From the NCBI GenBank assembly GCA_024408745.1, contig JAKSUS010000056.1, forward strand, positions 1 to 7,531: a stretch of DNA of 7,531 nucleotides. The letters are read 5' to 3'. The DNA is from Candidatus Gastranaerophilales bacterium. GTDB taxonomy: Bacteria > Cyanobacteriota > Vampirovibrionia > Gastranaerophilales > JAILCC01. The notes under the pieces are model-generated. The model saw only the letters and a list, made by a program, of their open reading frames with translations. It was not told the origin of the DNA and ran no database searches. The position numbers and the translations under genes are program-made. This document shows positions 6,692 to 7,531 of the stretch, piece after piece. Position 1 is the first letter of the stretch. Each line of letters starts with the position of its first letter.

Positions 6692-7141
6692 TTATACGAT
6701 TTCTGCTTTTCCGCCTGCTGCTTCAATTTTTTCTTTAGCTGATGCACTAAAGTGTCTTGCTCTGATTGTTTTAGCAGTTTTAACTTCGCCATTTCCCAAA
6801 ACTCTCAATACTTGAGCGATATTAGGAGCAAGCCCGAGTTCTTTTAATAATGCTAAATCAATTTCAGCAGCTTCGATTTTATCTAATTTTGAAACGTTCA
6901 ATTCATAGTTAACTGTTTGGTTAACCAATTCGAAGCCTTTTAATTTCGGAGCGCGTCTGTAAGCAGGCATTTGTCCGCCTTCAAACCCTCTTTTTTGGCT
7001 TCTTCCGGAACGTTGACCTTCACCGTTATTACCTCTTGAACTTGTTTTACCAAGTCCTGAAGCACGACCTCTGCCCACACGTTTAACGCTATGAGTAGCA
7101 CCATCGGCAGGTCTTAAATCTGTTAATTTTATTCTTTCCAT
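6692..7141 (-). CDS. rplO: 50S ribosomal protein L15
   Basis: The 149-residue product is a large-subunit protein that binds 23S rRNA and enters assembly late. The N-terminal part is a basic, glycine-rich extension with RVGRGRASGLGKTSSRG (21-37) and RSG (44-46), followed by the family block FEGGQMPAYRRAPKLKGF (53-70). The globular C-terminal half (about 75-149) carries the alternating strands and helices of L15 and ends in AAGGKAEIV. Length is normal for the family. The ATG at 7139-7141 is preceded by AGAGG with 6-base spacing. It sits between rpmD (14-base gap) and secY (18-base gap), the standard spc operon order. Confidence 0.97.
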   Translation of the reverse strand: MERIKLTDLRPADGATHSVKRVGRGRASGLGKTSSRGNNGEGQRSGRSQKRGFEGGQMPAYRRAPKLKGFELVNQTVNYELNVSKLDKIEAAEIDLALLKELGLAPNIAQVLRVLGNGEVKTAKTIRARHFSASAKEKIEAAGGKAEIV

Positions 7142-7155
7142 TTTGTGCCTCTTTT

Positions 7156-7341
7156 CTATTCAACTTCTTTTACTAAGTGTGATACTTTTGTAATCATACC
7201 TCTGATTACAGGTGTGTCATTATGTTCAACAATACTATTACGTTTTGTCAAACCTAATGCTTTAACCACTTTTTTCTGTGCTTCAGTTGAACCAATCAGG
7301 CCTCTTGTAAGTTGTATTTTTACTTTCTTTTCTGTTGCCAT
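7156..7341 (-). CDS. rpmD: 50S ribosomal protein L30
   Basis: This is a 61-residue large-subunit protein of the short bacterial L30 type. The conserved start KIQLTRGLIGSTEAQKKVVKALGL spans residues 7-30, and PVIRGMITKVSHLV follows at 44-57, corresponding to the usual strand-helix-helix-strand fold. The ATG at 7339-7341 has AGAGGA about 8 bases upstream, within the end of rpsE. Gaps are 13 bases from rpsE and 14 bases to rplO, so it is co-translated within the spc operon. Confidence 0.96.
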   Translation of the reverse strand: MATEKKVKIQLTRGLIGSTEAQKKVVKALGLTKRNSIVEHNDTPVIRGMITKVSHLVKEVE

Positions 7342-7354
7342 GACTAAATTCCTC

Positions 7355-7531
7355 TTAACTTAACATTTCTTTTACCGTTAGTCCTCTTTTTGCTGCTGCA
7401 ACTTTGAACGGTTTTAATGCTTTTAAAGCTTCCATAGTTGCTCTTGCTGCGTTAAGAGGTGATTTTGAGCCTAATGATTTACTCAAAATGTTTTCGATAC
7501 CTGCAAGTTCAAGTACAGAACGAACTGCACC
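7355..7531 (-). CDS. rpsE: 30S ribosomal protein S5, C-terminal part (partial)
   Basis: The frame entering from the right edge gives 58 residues before TAA at 7355-7357. VRSVLELAGIENILSK, LGSKSPLNAARATMEALKAL and KRGLTVKEML match the C-terminal domain of S5, which helps decoding accuracy and small-subunit assembly. The N-terminal double-stranded RNA-binding domain lies outside the window. Position directly before rpmD is the standard spc operon order. The truncation is caused by the window edge and is not biological. Confidence 0.95.
   Translation of the reverse strand, partial: GAVRSVLELAGIENILSKSLGSKSPLNAARATMEALKALKPFKVAAAKRGLTVKEMLS

Noticed and set aside
6486..6815. 109-codon open frame on the plus strand
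   Set aside because: It is antisense to the start of secY and the end of rplO, both unambiguous genes, and shows no family features.
296..7531. Search for a new defence, secretion or mobile system
   Set aside because: Every minus-strand gene belongs to a known housekeeping or conserved family in normal lengths, and no mobile-element signatures are visible. Only the left-edge repeat gene is unexplained.

Overview
The window looks like a core-genome segment of an AT-rich bacterium, most likely a non-photosynthetic member of the cyanobacterial phylum (Melainabacteria/Vampirovibrionia, perhaps Gastranaerophilales). This assignment is inference from remembered family patterns. SecY has cyanobacteria-like blocks (GFLDMFSGGALG, ELITERGIGNGGSLLIF, MQPKDIANNLKKSGSSIPGI). 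The GyrA C-terminal domain carries the QNRATRGKGG form of the gyrase box, and its tower region reads GQQPRLLNL..VLNEFIEHRVE as in cyanobacteria. The low GC fits gut Melainabacteria. No search was run.

Layout: all genes but one are on the minus strand. Reading 7531 to 296 they are rpsE (3' end only), rpmD, rplO, secY, adk, gyrA, a small ACT-domain protein (UPF0237) and a UPF0210/DUF711 protein. Positions 1-275 hold the 3' end of a plus-strand gene made of tandem repeats. It converges on the UPF0210 gene with 20 bases between the stop codons.

Two transcription units are apparent on the minus strand. The first is the tail of the spc ribosomal operon, rpsE-rpmD-rplO-secY-adk, with gaps of 13, 14 and 18 bases and a 4-base ATGA overlap of secY and adk. 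It makes ribosomal proteins, the Sec translocon channel and adenylate kinase. The second starts at a strong-looking promoter at 4622-4651 and carries gyrA, the ACT gene and the UPF0210 gene with 12-base gaps, each with its own Shine-Dalgarno sequence. The adk-gyrA junction is the main synteny oddity, since adk is usually followed by map and/or infA in this operon.

No gene-free stretch exceeds 90 bases. I see no tRNA, rRNA, insertion sequence or CRISPR array. I did not find a clearly new biological system. The items most worth a second look are the repeat protein at the left edge, the inverted repeat inside the gyrA promoter, and the linkage of gyrA to the uncharacterised ACT/UPF0210 pair.
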